From Sthenelais limicola (lineage: Eukaryota; Annelida; Polychaeta; Phyllodocida; Sigalionidae), in contig OW804096.1 of NCBI GenBank assembly GCA_942159475.1, positions 131,988,941 through 132,052,940 on the forward strand: a DNA stretch of 64,000 nucleotides, read 5' to 3'. Position 1 is the first letter of the stretch, and each line of letters begins with the position of its first letter. The notes under the pieces are model-generated. The model made no database searches and had not been told where the DNA came from. It saw only the letters and a program-made list of their open reading frames with translations. Positions 1 to 11,867 of the stretch are shown here, in pieces. A program made the translations under genes and the position numbers.

Positions 1-3000
1 AGTACCCGTTATGTATGGACGTTACATATCTGGCAATTGATCAGGCATTTAACTAATAAGGCATAATTCATCAGCAGACCGTATATAAAGAGGAGATAGG
101 AGTATATCCTTGGGGACGTGGAACTTATATGAGTTGGATATAGAAAAGATCCCGTCGAAAGATATTCTGTCCTCTCCTCCCGAAATGTTTCCGACGGGAA
201 TGTTGTATTACCAGGTTTCCTCCTTCCACAAACAGAAGATTTAATAAGTGCAGTAGGTGGCTGTTTTAGGACGGCTGGTGTAAGTACGGTTAACGTATTG
301 ACATTTAGTGGCACCACTGCAGTAGTTGCGCTGCAAATAAGAATTGTCATTCGATATAAAACAATATCTGGATACTTGGGGAAACTAGCAGCCAATGGTG
401 ATGTATATGCTACAAAACGGTGTACACTAAGGTTAGAATGAATAGATGTATACATTTATTTACACAGATAAAAACAAAATCCGGACACGCCACTCTTGTG
501 TTCAATAATAATTTTGACTAACTTATCTATTAATTCAGGTGTGGTAGAAATTTGTTAAGCCAGTCTCAAAGAGTTTATTTCCAAGTTTAAGATAATTATA
601 GTTTGCTTTATAGATTTCCTTTTCATCGTCTTTTTCTCATTACAAATAAAGGATAATTAAAAAATGAACAGTAAAAATTATTATCTTCGCTTATTCTTGG
701 GGAATAATCTTGGATTTCAGTATTCGTGTGCCACTATCGTACAGTATGAACAATTAATACGTTCCCACTCCATGCTCCATTTCTACTTCAGAAAGATTGA
801 TCACTATTTGTCCTCCTCGTTCAGGACATGGGAATTATACTTGGTTGGTTTCTAAAGCCATTCTATGGTGATGAATATTGTTTTAATCTTCCGATAAATT
901 TGAAGCCAGTAATCACGACACCAGAACAAAAGTGAAAGGTTCAATAGCGTCGATAGATGTTTAAATGTCCTGTTAATTAAACTTATAACTATTCAGTAAA
1001 TTGTTTTCTACAAGTAAACACGCTTTGTGAGATAAGATATACATGTATAACGGTTCGGGAGTTTCGGTTAGTAAAGAAGTATGCACACGTCAATTTGTTT
1101 ATATAGGCAATAATTTCTGTTATATACAAAGCAATAGCTTAGTTCCATGCTGTATGAGTCCGAGTTTCGTAATGGTTCCCATAAGATTTGTTGATAGCAT
1201 AAACTCATGTTCAATATTTTTACAAATCAATTTAAAAGCTGTCACAGACTTGAATAAAACACAAGTTCAGAATCGATGATTGATTTTATTTATCAGTCAA
1301 AAGTGCGGTCTTAAGGGAGGTCTCGCTAAAAAAAAATAAGCCAATCTTTGTGCCAAGCCAGTTTACCTCTTTTGAATATATCTTTGTTAACTGTAATGGA
1401 AGCTAGTTCGTGGTCGCCCACTTCGCGGTCGGCAAGCGCCCTTTTTCGTCAAGTACCGGTCTCCCCACTCATGAGATCGCTGCAACACCGAAGTACTGGT
1501 ATTACTCAATGGATCTCTATTCCTTATCAAATTGCCCGTGTGACGAACGTGTATCCTGAACTTACATTAACATTCAACGATAACACTTTGATACTCAATT
1601 ATTCTATCCCTAACTAATCTCTAATATAACACTCTAACACTCATATAAAGGCCCTAATGTTTTAAACATAGCTTTCGATAAATTGTGTTTAAATTTGGAA
1701 TCAGGAAAACTACAGTCCCGGCCATCTCCCTAGCTGCAAATTTTCTTGTAGCCTTACGTTACATGTCCGATCGATCGGGTGTTCGCTTACCTGTCAAATA
1801 TCTTCCCAGTATAGGCATAATTATATCTCCTCAAAATTCAATTAAAAACTAATGTATGCCAAATACTGTGAGGCGAAACCAAGAGTAGCCTCTTCCAATA
1901 GTATGTATCGATAAGTAGGTACCGGTATTGTATACATTTCTCATTCAATACATAGTCGCTTCACGGGCGCTATGAAACCAATTGCTTTTTAATCACTAAA
2001 CTGTTCGTAGTTCCGTTCGAATGAACGAATTTACCAAAAGTTTTAGAATTGTATGTACCTTCGGTGATAATATTAGGACGCTGGGGTATAGTAGGCCTAT
2101 ACTTCACACTGACTAGGTTAGCAGATTAATTTGCAACGCTCCTATACTATAAATGTAATGTAATGGTTCGGTATTTCAACATGGGATATATATAGGTTTG
2201 AGAAGTCCTTTCAAGCCGGTTCATAACTAATTGGATAATATTATGAGAGTTCTAATGAAGTAGTCCAGCTGAATTTATGTACAACTATGAGCTAAATCTA
2301 GAATCTACAAGAAGAGATGGCGAAGTTCCACTATACCCCGCAATAATAAGCACACATATCCCAATGGTAGCGAATCTTTCGATCAAACATGAATTGTGCC
2401 TCAATTGGTAAACGTATGTGTTTGCCGACTGCGCTACCACGACTGAGCATAATGGGGTAGAACAAGCCCAATACAATACACGTTTAAACTAATAAATGGT
2501 GCCTCAATATTCCATGGTCAATACTTGTAATGTACTACAATGTAAGGAGCTACTTATTAACAAAATATGTTTTACTCTTTCGTGATAACGACTAAAATAA
2601 ATCACTGCAATTTGATATTCGATGACTATGCTGTAGAGCTATCACTAACTACATATCTCCCCACACACCATTCCTTATCCCCTTGTTGCGAAATACATCA
2701 GAAATAAAGGATTTGGATCCCGCCTTTGCTAATTAACTCAATTAGACCACGACCAAGTCTATAATTATTGAAGTCGAAAACATATAAATTATTATTTGTT
2801 TCTGCTGACATGGAATTGAATTTCATAAGACCTTAGATTTAAGTTAATAATCACCGGCAAATCGTCAGGTTTAGATCGACATCGAAGGCTAGATTTAGAA
2901 CTAAGACTCACCTTCGGGAATGGTGTTGAGTAACAGGAGCTTATTCCCTTGCCATTCACTTCGATATCATCCTTGATAGATACGCGTCCAATTGTTTCTA

Positions 3001-3310
3001 TTGTAAGACATAAAGGCACATGTTTTCATAGTATATTGAAGTTGTCGATATTTCATTATTATTATTATAGTGCGGCGAAACCTGTGACACAGACATATAT
3101 CCATCGGCCCACATAGGCCTATTTTAAGTAGGAACTATGCTGGCAATTACACGCTACATTCTGTATGAGACCTACTCAGAGCAAACATAAAAGCGGCCCA
3201 CTCTACGGCGAGCCGCTCTGAGTCGAACTCAAAGAGAGTGTACATGTCAGTAGTACAAAATTGGTACATTGTAGCGGGAGCTATTATCCACACGCGCGTG
3301 GTATGGGTCT
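1..3310. other. Gene-free stretch, nothing recognised
   Basis: AT-rich sequence with short open frames on both strands. The longest, 148 codons on the minus strand at 9-455, has no recognisable domain and lies opposite an equally open plus-strand frame, so it is not called. Two copies of the palindrome TAGGCCTA lie at 2,092 and 3,114. Confidence 0.5.
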
Positions 3311-3316
3311 GTTGGT

Positions 3317-3487
3317 AGTAGTATAAGAAAAAGGCCCTTTCGAGGTATGGGAATGTTTGAGAAGGGGCTCTGTGTATAAATTTTGCCGGACGTCTCCTAG
3401 GAAGGGCCGACCAGATTGAAGTTATGACGGTCTCTAATGAACCCCTTTTCAGACACTCCCCCGAAAGGGCCTTTTTCTTATACTACT
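3317..3487. mobile_element. MITE with 26-bp perfect terminal inverted repeats
   Basis: Positions 3317-3342 are the exact reverse complement of 3462-3487 (outer bases AGTAGTATAAG). The similarity continues inward imperfectly for about 30 more bases on each side. The hexamer GTTGGT directly flanks both ends (3311-3316 and 3488-3493), consistent with a target-site duplication. There is no coding capacity. It looks like a non-autonomous DNA transposon; the superfamily is not assigned. Confidence 0.75.
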
Positions 3488-3982
3488 GTTGGTTGTATGT
3501 TCTTAACAACCACATCACCTTCACTGTGCGATTGAAGTCGAGGTAAATCTATATTCATAATGATGGAATAATAAAATGTGGAAGGACACTTTAATATGCA
3601 CGTGTCGAGATTGTCGCGGAACATATAGTGCTCAATAGGTCTTATCAATTAACTTGTAGGCCTCGGTGTAGCTAAGAATCTTATAATTGTTGAAAGGTCG
3701 CTTAAACTTCAACTAAGTAATTATTGCACCGCGCCCGATACATACCTGGGTAGTCCAGAGTAACTCTTCTGTGGAATGACGGAGTTGTACCGCGAATATC
3801 CAAATCATCGAGAGCGAACGGACGCTGAAATGTTAAAATATCAAATAAAATAACCTGTATATTGAAAACAATCTTATATATATTACAGATTTATTGCGAT
3901 GAACCATTCACATTTGAACAAGTTACCATCGCCACACTGTAATTATAAGAAAACTGGAAGAACTTTATATCAAACTCATAAA

Positions 3983-3988
3983 TTTATT
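3983..3988 (-). promoter_or_regulatory. Polyadenylation signal of the intermediate filament gene
   Basis: AATAAA on the minus strand, 25 nt past the TAG stop at 4014-4016. A further AATAAA lies on the minus strand near 3,890. The short spacing implies a very short 3' UTR if the first signal is used. Confidence 0.6.
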
Positions 3989-4013
3989 TAAGAAGCAGTC
4001 ACCACCCATTCCT

Positions 4014-7000
4014 CTAATAGTAATAGGCCCTTACAGTTGTAACATTGGAAATGCAGGCGCCTGTGCCGGCCGAGGAACGATACTCGGTGCTTCCGCGCAG
4101 ATGGAAGACACGATCATCCACAGGGGCAGTGTGGGTGCGGGACATATGACAGCTGGAATGGGCCGAAGTTGGTCGACGTTTTGGTATAGTTGGGGGACAA
4201 GGCACCTTGGTGGTACATGTATTGTCATACGTGCGGTGGGTGGTGTGGTGATGGTGGTGAGTGTGGCGGTAGCAGTCACATAGTTTCCTTATGCGAGTAT
4301 CAATGTCCACAAGTTTGACGTTGCAAGCGTCGGTCAATCTGGAGTAAGAATGTAGATCAGTATTGCTTGAGTTAATCTGTATAGGGTACGACTATTAAAA
4401 AGAATCCCCTTCATAATAATTATCTTATTAAGTACCGATATATGGACAATTTTACCGTTTTCCCTTTACTTTGATTTCATATTAATACATGAATAATGTT
4501 AGTTGGTGGGAAGTATAGGCCTACCATACCCCAGTATCCTAATAATGTTATCACCAAAGGAACATGTACATGTTCACCATCAGCACCGTCACACACACAT
4601 CCATTATCTCAAGAAAAATCATGTGTGGTAACCAATGTCAGATTCCCCTTAGCCTTAGAAGCCTTAGCCTTAGAAAGCCTTAAATTACCTGTGCTCCCCC
4701 TCGAGAAGCAAAGCTTTGAAGGCATCGATTTCAGTCTTCAATGCTACTTGCATTTCGCGAGCCTCGTTACATTCTTTCACTTTAAGCTGGAATGGTAAAA
4801 TTCAAATAAATGAAGGAAGGAAGACTGGGGATATTTTTTTATGAATTCAAACGATCCTATCTAAAAATCCTAAAAAGTGGCATCTGTGTCCTATACACTT
4901 ACCAACATGACTTCATTCATTTCTGCCAACTTGGCTTCAAGTTCAACGGTATGGTTCGATGATCTTGATCGTTCGCTTCTGAGAGATCCCTCCAAGGCGT
5001 CCCGTTGTTTGACCAATCCAGCAATCTGAAATTCGCAGTCGTATATAGTTTGACATTTGATTATAGACATAGAGAAAATCATATGATTTAATTCCTATGT
5101 CTTAATTCATACAAAGAAACAACACGAGCGGTGCAAAAGATGTGTTATAACTTATATACCTTGCCCTCAGTTGCGGCGAGTTGCGATCTTAATTCGACTA
5201 CCAGTTCTTCTAGCCTGGATTTATCGGTATTCAAACCGCATCGAACCGATTTTTCTGATTCGATCTGGCATCTCAGGGCAGAAATGTTCTTATTCAATGC
5301 TTCCTCTGTTTCAGACTGAAATCGAAAACAATTGTCCTCCTTTATATTCAGTATTTGTATATTATAATCATTGTCGGCTATATCTAATTAAAATTTGGTC
5401 TTTTTCAGTATGCTCTATTTTCCCGATCATAAAGTCTACTATACGTAGCCTACAAGTCAATTTTGTTTTCATGATGATGAATAAAACCATCTATATATCA
5501 CAATACTCTTGATGTACTTTACACAACACGATTAGGACACTAGCTGTATGCATATTATATACATATATATATGTATTCATGTGTTGTATGGGAATGTATA
5601 CAAAATTGCGTATGCATTTTATGTATAGATGTATGAATCAGTGTTACATCGTTATATATTCTTACCTGGTATCTGCGGAGTTCTACCATTGTTCCTTCTC
5701 TTAGCTTCTCCAAAACCCGACTGTAATCAATGGTGGTTACCGATGTCACTTCTTTCAATTTAGACTCAAGGGACCTGATGATATCCGAAGAGGTCGCCAG
5801 TCTCTCATGGAATTCACTTTTTTCCTGCAACGTTACCATATTTAGTTGTTAAAATTATAGACTCTAGCTTCATAATGTTTTCCCTTTATGACGAAAATGA
5901 AAAATATGACGAAATATTATGAGCCAAGGCCCCTTGCTATTTCTATTACGTATATGTCTAAAGCCTCATAATCGTTCAGCTGAAGTACTTGCGACGCACG
6001 GCAAACACCACAATGTTAAAGTATTACAGTCAGCTGACTGAAGGTCCATTCACATTACCACGACCAGCCGGCTGATGCTTGCCGGCTCTAATACTTTAAC
6101 ATTAATTGTGTTTTTTGCCGTTCGACGGCCGTACAGCAATCGGCCGTTGTAATGTGTATGGGCCTTAACCGTGGTGATGGATAAGGGTCTTTAATGATTG
6201 ATAATCGACTCTAAGCGGATGTAACAATCACCTGCGTTAAGCCTTCGTTCGAAAAAGGAGATAAATTACGGCGGATGAGAGACGTTTCAAATTATGTATG
6301 GTTTTGATTTGATTTTTCGACTGGAGAGGTTCGAATATATTGCAAAACCTTTAGACAATAAAGAATGCAATTACTGCACATGCCACTTTGTATTCGTAGC
6401 TTCGTAATCATGCATTTTATATAATTTGTTGAGGGATTTCAAGATTACCTGCTCCCTGGTGCGGGACTCAAATGACAGTCTGTCTTGGATGCATTTCATA
6501 CTCTCCTCCAGGTCCCTCCTCGTTTTTACTTCACACTCGAACCTATGTTGTAAGAGTAATGGGATTGATGAAAATACATTCTTGATAGTGGCACCAATGT
6601 ACGACCCACAACTGTACAAACAAATCTTAAATCGTTACAAATGTAATTGACCGATGAAGATACTAACGATTTGATACCAATAGTTATAGGCTATACGGTA
6701 GATTAAAGTTTGCATCCTTTGGAAAAAAGTGTATATGCGTATAACGATTTATTATTTACGTTGCTATTTCACCTGTAAGTAGTATATAAACAATTTGAGC
6801 CTTTTCATTAACCGTAAATTTAATCATTTGTGTTTTTTATCGCGTTTATATACCCTTATTTCAGAGCTGAACGGAATCCATAGAGGTTAATGCTGTAAAA
6901 ACGCAAAATTAATAAAGACATTCGCAAACAAAATAGGTGGTTAAGGGTAGTAGTCGTAGAGCTTTTTATAAAAGGTCAAAATAATTGTTTCAGGTCAATT

Positions 7001-8886
7001 TATGTATGATTTTTGTTATTTATTTACCCGTTGTCAAGGCAACGGGAGGGGGAGGAGCTAAAGGGAGGGGAAAGGGAGGGAAAGGCGACAGAGGAAAGGG
7101 GGGAGGGAAGGGAGAGAGGGAAGGGGGGAGGGGAGGGGGAGAGGTAGAGGTTGTCAAGGTAACGGGAAGGGAGGGAGAGGGGAGGAGAGGAAAGGAGAGT
7201 CAATTCATGTATGATTTTTGTTATTTATTTGCCCGTTGTCAAGGCAACGGGGGGAGGAGCTAAAGGGAGGGGAAAGGGAGGGAAGGCGACAGAGGAAAGG
7301 GGGGAGGGAAGGGGAGAGAGGGAAGGAGGAGGGAAGGGGGAGGGAAGGGGGAGAGGGAGAGGTTGTCAAGGTAACAGGAAGGGAGGGAAAGGAGAGGAGA
7401 GGAAAGGAGAGAGTTAGATTTCAGGTCCTTCTCATTCAACTGTTAAGAAAAGGGCCCAAAGGATAATATTACTTCTGTAGCGCATCCACCTTGGCCGCCA
7501 TTTTAATTGATACATGAATTATTTTCATATCAATTAGCATCAAACTTACCTCAATTTTAGATCATCATAGTGGCAAATTGTAACTCTACAGTCTGCTGTC
7601 TTTGCTTCTGATCGAGCAGCGTCGAGACTGATCTTGAGATCGCTGATTTGCTTTTTCCCTGACATTAGCTCGCATCTAACTGATGAGAGCTCAGCAGAAA
7701 TTCTCTCGCAGTGCTGCTTTTCATGAGCCAGTCTGAGATTAACAAGATAATATTGGTTATTTGCAAATTGCACCAATCCACCAATGATTTTTCTCATGAA
7801 ATGTATTATAAGGAAATGGTATATATATATTATATAATATAGCTATATTCAATATAATAACAGTCATTCATGATAAGGCATAATTATAAGATGTAATCAT
7901 GTAATAATACTTACTTCCCCATGAGATCAGTCACAGACAACTGAGATGTTTCGTACATGGAGGAAAGAGATGAATGTTGACTTCCACTGTGCTGAGCTTG
8001 TTGTCTAGATGTAATATAAAGCAAACTGGTTTAATGTCTGATTTAGATGAAATTAGTTATCAAGATTTCCCCCAAACTGTTTCAATCCATTCCAATCAGC
8101 ATGTCTATATCAGCCTGTGTATGTCAAGTATAATTATGTCTAGTAATAGAAAACCGCAGAAGATTGGATTGGACTGGTGGATTTTGTTACAATATTGCTA
8201 TAAATTCAATCAGAATTTCAAAAAACATGGATAGCGAATTTATATAGCTGTCGGTCCAAACGGCCGTTAGACTTCATTCAAATAATTCCATACCTGTCCG
8301 AAAATTTCAGGAAAATAGTTATATAAGGGTTTACATAAAAATTGTGATGTTTCGAATATAGGTGTTGCGCCAAATACCTATTGAATGAACTACATGTATA
8401 CATATTCACGTACCTTAGCTTGCAGATTTCAGCGTTGTACATATCCTTTAATTTTACTATCTCATCCTCCAGGCCGGTAATCTGGTCTCGGTAGGAGGAA
8501 GCGTCAAACTGGTGACATGATGTTCGCACATTCCTCACTTTAGAGATGTACGCTGCCAGACGGTCATTCAGGCTATGCATTTCCTGGAAGGAGCAATTAG
8601 TAAAAAGGCCATTCAGAGGAATTCTTTGCTATTTGTTTATTGAAAGCAAAAAAGGCAAACGTTCTTTTTAACGATATTTTGTGTTGAAAAAAATAGAGTA
8701 ACAATCGTGTGCATCATAATGCTCGGGCGGACCCATGATTTTCAAATCCCCGAATCATTTCTTATTATTTCTTCATAGATAGCAATTATTCCTCACCATT
8801 TTGCCTTCGGTGGCAGTGGATTTCATGGCCTTGCAGGGCGATGTGATGCCGCAAGACACATCCATACAGGCACAACAAGTTGACAT
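4014..8886 (-). CDS. Cytoplasmic intermediate filament protein, 10 coding exons, 495 aa, complete
   Basis: Coding exons in transcript order: 8886-8797, 8583-8414, 8004-7915, 7732-7550, 6542-6449, 5824-5666, 5315-5160, 5025-4903, 4786-4689, 4338-4014. All introns are GT-AG and every junction keeps frame; the total is 1,488 nt with the stop. Residues 1-30 form a short head with five cysteines. Coil 1A begins at residue 31 with EMHSLNDRLAAYISKVR, the filament initiation signature. The rod ends at residues 381-388 with LLLEGEHR, matching the termination signature (consensus LLEGEE). Heptad-rich segments fill the remainder. The tail (389-495) has a His run at 413-422 and ends in aromatic residues; it has no CaaX box, nuclear localisation cluster or lamin Ig-fold segment, so it is not a lamin. 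The protein should form coiled-coil dimers that build cytoplasmic filaments. The rod of about 358 residues resembles the lamin/protostome length rather than the roughly 310 of vertebrate cytoplasmic forms. Start: first ATG upstream of coil 1A in the exon that joins in phase. Confidence in family is very high; orthology is not determined. Confidence 0.93.
6001..6118. repeat. Inverted repeat overlapping a second inverted-repeat element in filament intron 5
   Basis: The segment at 6001-6026 (GCAAACACCACAATGTTAAA and onward) is an imperfect reverse complement of 6089-6118. The right arm falls inside the neighbouring element at 6043-6164, so the two stem structures are interleaved. It lies in the intron between filament exons 5 (6449-6542) and 6 (5666-5824). 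Confidence 0.5.
6043..6164. mobile_element. Small MITE-like inverted-repeat element
   Basis: The left end GGTCCATTCACATTACC (6043-6059) is a close reverse complement of the right end near 6147-6164 (TGTAATGTGTATGGGCC). Inside lie further GGCCG-rich short stems. The element is about 122 bp, noncoding and intronic. The match is imperfect, so the copy is old or the ends are approximate. Confidence 0.5.
6995..7412. repeat. Tandem duplication (about 205 bp) with a GA-rich minisatellite, filament intron 4
   Basis: Two head-to-tail copies start at 6995 and 7200. Each begins TCAATTYATGTATGATTTTT, carries CCCGTTGTCAAGGCAACGG and then about 140 bases made almost only of G and A (GGGAGGGGAAAGGGAGGG-like units). 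On the transcribed strand of the filament gene this tract is pyrimidine-rich. Open plus-strand frames here are products of the biased composition, not genes. Confidence 0.85.
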
Positions 8887-8936
8887 TTTGCTGCTTTAAG
8901 TGCACTCCCGGTGAGAATCAGTTCTACTCCACAAGG
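8887..8936 (-). other. 5' UTR portion of the first coding exon of the filament gene
   Basis: Upstream of the ATG, the minus strand has a plausible splice acceptor (TTTAATTTCAG) ending at 8937, so the first coding exon may begin at 8936 and be preceded by a noncoding exon further right. The same stretch could instead be near the transcription start; no convincing TATA box was seen. This is inference from one acceptor-like sequence. Confidence 0.35.
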
Positions 8937-9244
8937 CTGAAATTAAAGGAATGCGATATTTCTGTATATAATTTATATTTTGTACTTACGCAATAAGATT
9001 TGGTATTCCCTAATGAGATGCGAAACCACGCATGATTATAATACTAAAACTGTGCTGCCACGGTTGCCATAAACATGTTAATCGATTGTGGATTGTTGTG
9101 CTTTCCCCATCAAGTAAATTTCAATAGATTATTTTATTGCACCACTTCAAGATGAAAAATACTGAATGAAAAATACTGTAAAAGCTCGAGTACATGTGAT
9201 AGCGTGTGTCAAATGAAAAGAGCTGCAAAGATCATTGAATGGGG

Positions 9245-9425
9245 CTGGTCCTGGGTAAGACCTTAAAGGGCCTTTCTGTCTCTTTTCTCTGTCTCTCTCT
9301 CCCTTCTTCTCTATCTCTATTTCCTGGGTATGATCATAAACTGCCTCCCTCTCAGCTCTCCCGCCCTTGATATAACACTTCAAAGTGTTGATAAGGGCGT
9401 AAAGCAACCAATCTCACTCACTCAC
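9245..9425 (+). mobile_element. SINE-like retroposon with 13-bp target-site duplications
   Basis: The element is bounded by identical TCATTGAATGGGG copies at 9232-9244 and 9426-9438, and ends in a simple (CTCA)n tail, the layout of a retroposed SINE in plus orientation. It carries a pyrimidine-rich middle and the 3' core TAAGGGCGTAAA (9392-9403), also found in the tRNA-derived SINE near 54.4 kb. I see no clear RNA polymerase III A or B box, so it may be 5'-truncated or of another class. It lies upstream of the filament gene. Confidence 0.7.
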
Positions 9426-9438
9426 TCATTGAATGGGG

Positions 9439-11519
9439 TATAAAAACAAATACACCCGTCCCCCATGCGCATAGTTACACGAGTAATCCAACAATATTAC
9501 TCAAGTAGGCCTATGGTTCTTGATTCACGGGAACAATAGTATTCTGAGTACTTTACGGGTTCCAGCGACACATTACGTAATGGTCGCAAGTTGACCAGAG
9601 CCGAGTTAGTCTATCGACTCCATAGCAATGTATGTTTGCTCTAAACAGGTAGAAACGAGTGGAACTAAGTAGCGCTAAGATCGATTGCTGCGAACCGGTT
9701 CAACCCCAATAGTAGTAATAAGGAATTCTTTATTGTATTTACTGTTGCAATAGGTACATGCATATAATTATATGACACAAGGAGGTATAACAGTGTATTT
9801 CTGACAGTGGTATAGTTCTTGGCAAGTCGGCGGTCATTGCTCTATAACATAAAGTCTAATTCGTTTATTGATCTTAATTGTTATTATATACCCATTCGAA
9901 TCATTAGAATAGCCATTTAAAAGTTTACTCATGTATGAAAAAATGTAGATAAGAGAACAAGTGCATCATTCAATAAAATAAATCCGTGTGATAAGTCGAA
10001 CATTCTATCTAAAAATAATTGGTACATGTCAGTTAGACTTTCTGAGGTCTTCTCAAAACAAACGCCTATTTTAGTCACTAAAACATCGATAACATTCTCA
10101 AAAACATTCATAACATTCATTCTTGATACATGCCGATCATTAATTCTTGTGACACATCATTACAGAGAATTAAATCAATTTTGTTAAATTTCTTTTCCTT
10201 TAACACAATTAAGCCTAATTGTATATATAAAAAAAAGCCTTTGTTAATGAGATGAAAATGAACATAAGAGTTGAAGAGTATTTAGATTAGATTTAGATTT
10301 AGAAAACTTGTATTGCTAATATATTAGCCGATCAGAGGAGCGCTCCAGCAGTTGGGAGGATTCCAGCCCCCCTGGTGCTGCTTACAATGCATGTGAGTAG
10401 AGTAACAACTCCATTTCAGTCATAGTATAATAGTAATATATATAGTCATAGAGTATAACAATGTCATACAAGGAAGAGGTAAAATGTGTGGGGAAAATCG
10501 AAAATCGAAAATCGAAGATCGAAAATTAAAAAAAAAATCAAAGGGACGCAGTCAACTTGCGATTAGAATTGTAAAAGCCTCGATGGCAGGTCATGAATAA
10601 AACCTTTTAAAACAAAAAAAAACAATTGTATATGCTTGTAACTAGTGGCGTAACTAAGCATTGATATTTACATCTATAAAACAATTATTGTTCTTTTTTG
10701 TCACCATTAATTATAGGAGCATGGTGAAAATCATTGAATAAAGCGGCAATTCAAATTCGCCGTCGAGAAACTAATCCCCAAACGTCGCCCCGTGACTGAT
10801 AGCCAAATCGCATCGCACACTATCTATCTCACCTCGTTGGCTTATCTCCAAAATGAATACCTGTTGGTAGTTAGCACCTATATTGGTTATCGGACCCAAG
10901 ATATATTGAAGGACAAAATAGGTAACTAACCTTTGCTCGGACCTGGGAATAATTCCTGCAATTGGCCTTGCTTTGGGAACAACACTCCTGTACGCACTGC
11001 CGTGAAATGTTTGATTATATTTTAACAGTACAACCCACAAGAACTGTTGTTAATTCAGATCAGTGGGTATAGCTTCAGAACGCGTTGAAACTTGACATGT
11101 GGACGACTATGGCACACCGCATGAGAAATTGCATGGAACTATAACTCGCTTTCGCACGTCAAGGTGCCGACTAACAGTGCGAAAACTAACCTTAAGATTC
11201 GCTGTCAAAAAGTGTGGTGAAGTGTCGATCTTGAAACAAAAAGGTCGGGCGGTTCTACGCCGAAAAAGACCCAAATTAATTGCGAAAGAAGAGTTTTCAC
11301 ACTAGCTGCCCAGTTTGCCAATAAAGCTATGCTCGACATCCCATACTTGCCTGTAGTGATCAACAGAACGCGGGTTAGGCTGGTTGTCAGGGGTGACGGT
11401 AGGAGGTGAAGGGACTACTCAATGGGAGAACATGAGCACTGTTTCTCATAGACTGGTTATTTTCTAGGTGTAGGCAATTACAGCAGCGGAATTCCTTGAT
11501 AAGACGGATCAAAGTAAAG
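9439..11519. other. Gene-free stretch with a short tandem repeat
   Basis: No gene recognised. A short array of AAAATCG-type units lies at 10494-10527. The 68-codon plus frame at 11099-11305 is Lys/Arg-rich but has no recognisable domain. Confidence 0.4.
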
Positions 11520-11581
11520 TAGGGAGGTATTTAGGCCCTATACATGTACATGTACTTAATATATTTAGGCCTACCTCCCTA
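11520..11581. repeat. Short inverted repeat
   Basis: TAGGGAGGTATTTAGGCC (11520-11537) pairs imperfectly with GGCCTACCTCCCTA (11568-11581) around an AT-rich loop containing a repeated ACATGT motif. Confidence 0.5.
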
Positions 11582-11673
11582 TTAGAATTAACAACACTTT
11601 ATCCCAAATTTATCAATAAAAAAGATTAAAAAAAAAAAGCAAGTCAGCAGACATTGCTCTAACACAAAACTAA

Positions 11674-11867
11674 AAATTATTAAATAGTCTCACAACAGAC
11701 AATGAAATGGAAATATGCTGAATGGGAGTTTGCTCGGCGGAGCTGATTAATGTTTCAGAAAACTATACATAAATTATTAAATAGTCTCACAACAGACAAT
11801 GAAATGAAAATATGCTGAATGGGGGTTTGCTCGGCGGAGCTGATTAATGTTTCAGAAAACTATACAT
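11674..11867. repeat. Tandem duplication, two copies of 97 bp
   Basis: Copies at 11674-11770 and 11771-11867 are nearly identical, with very few differences (for example GAAATGGAAA versus GAAATGAAAA). The near identity points to a recent duplication or an assembly duplication. No coding content. Confidence 0.85.

Noticed and set aside
9..455. 148-codon minus-strand open frame
   Set aside because: No recognisable domain, no splice context, and the opposite strand is also open over much of the same stretch; consistent with chance.
2385..2460. tRNA-like sequence (CTCAATTGGTAAACG / GGTAGCGCAGTCGG)
   Set aside because: A box-like words are present on both strands but no B box follows at the right distance and no cloverleaf can be drawn.
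4031..4283. Other open frames over the filament tail exon
   Set aside because: They overlap the last filament exon in other frames; the chosen frame is the one that joins in phase with the rod exon and gives the His-rich tail.
6985..7466. Three Gly/Lys/Arg-rich plus-strand frames
   Set aside because: Produced by the GA-rich minisatellite; low complexity and inside a filament intron.
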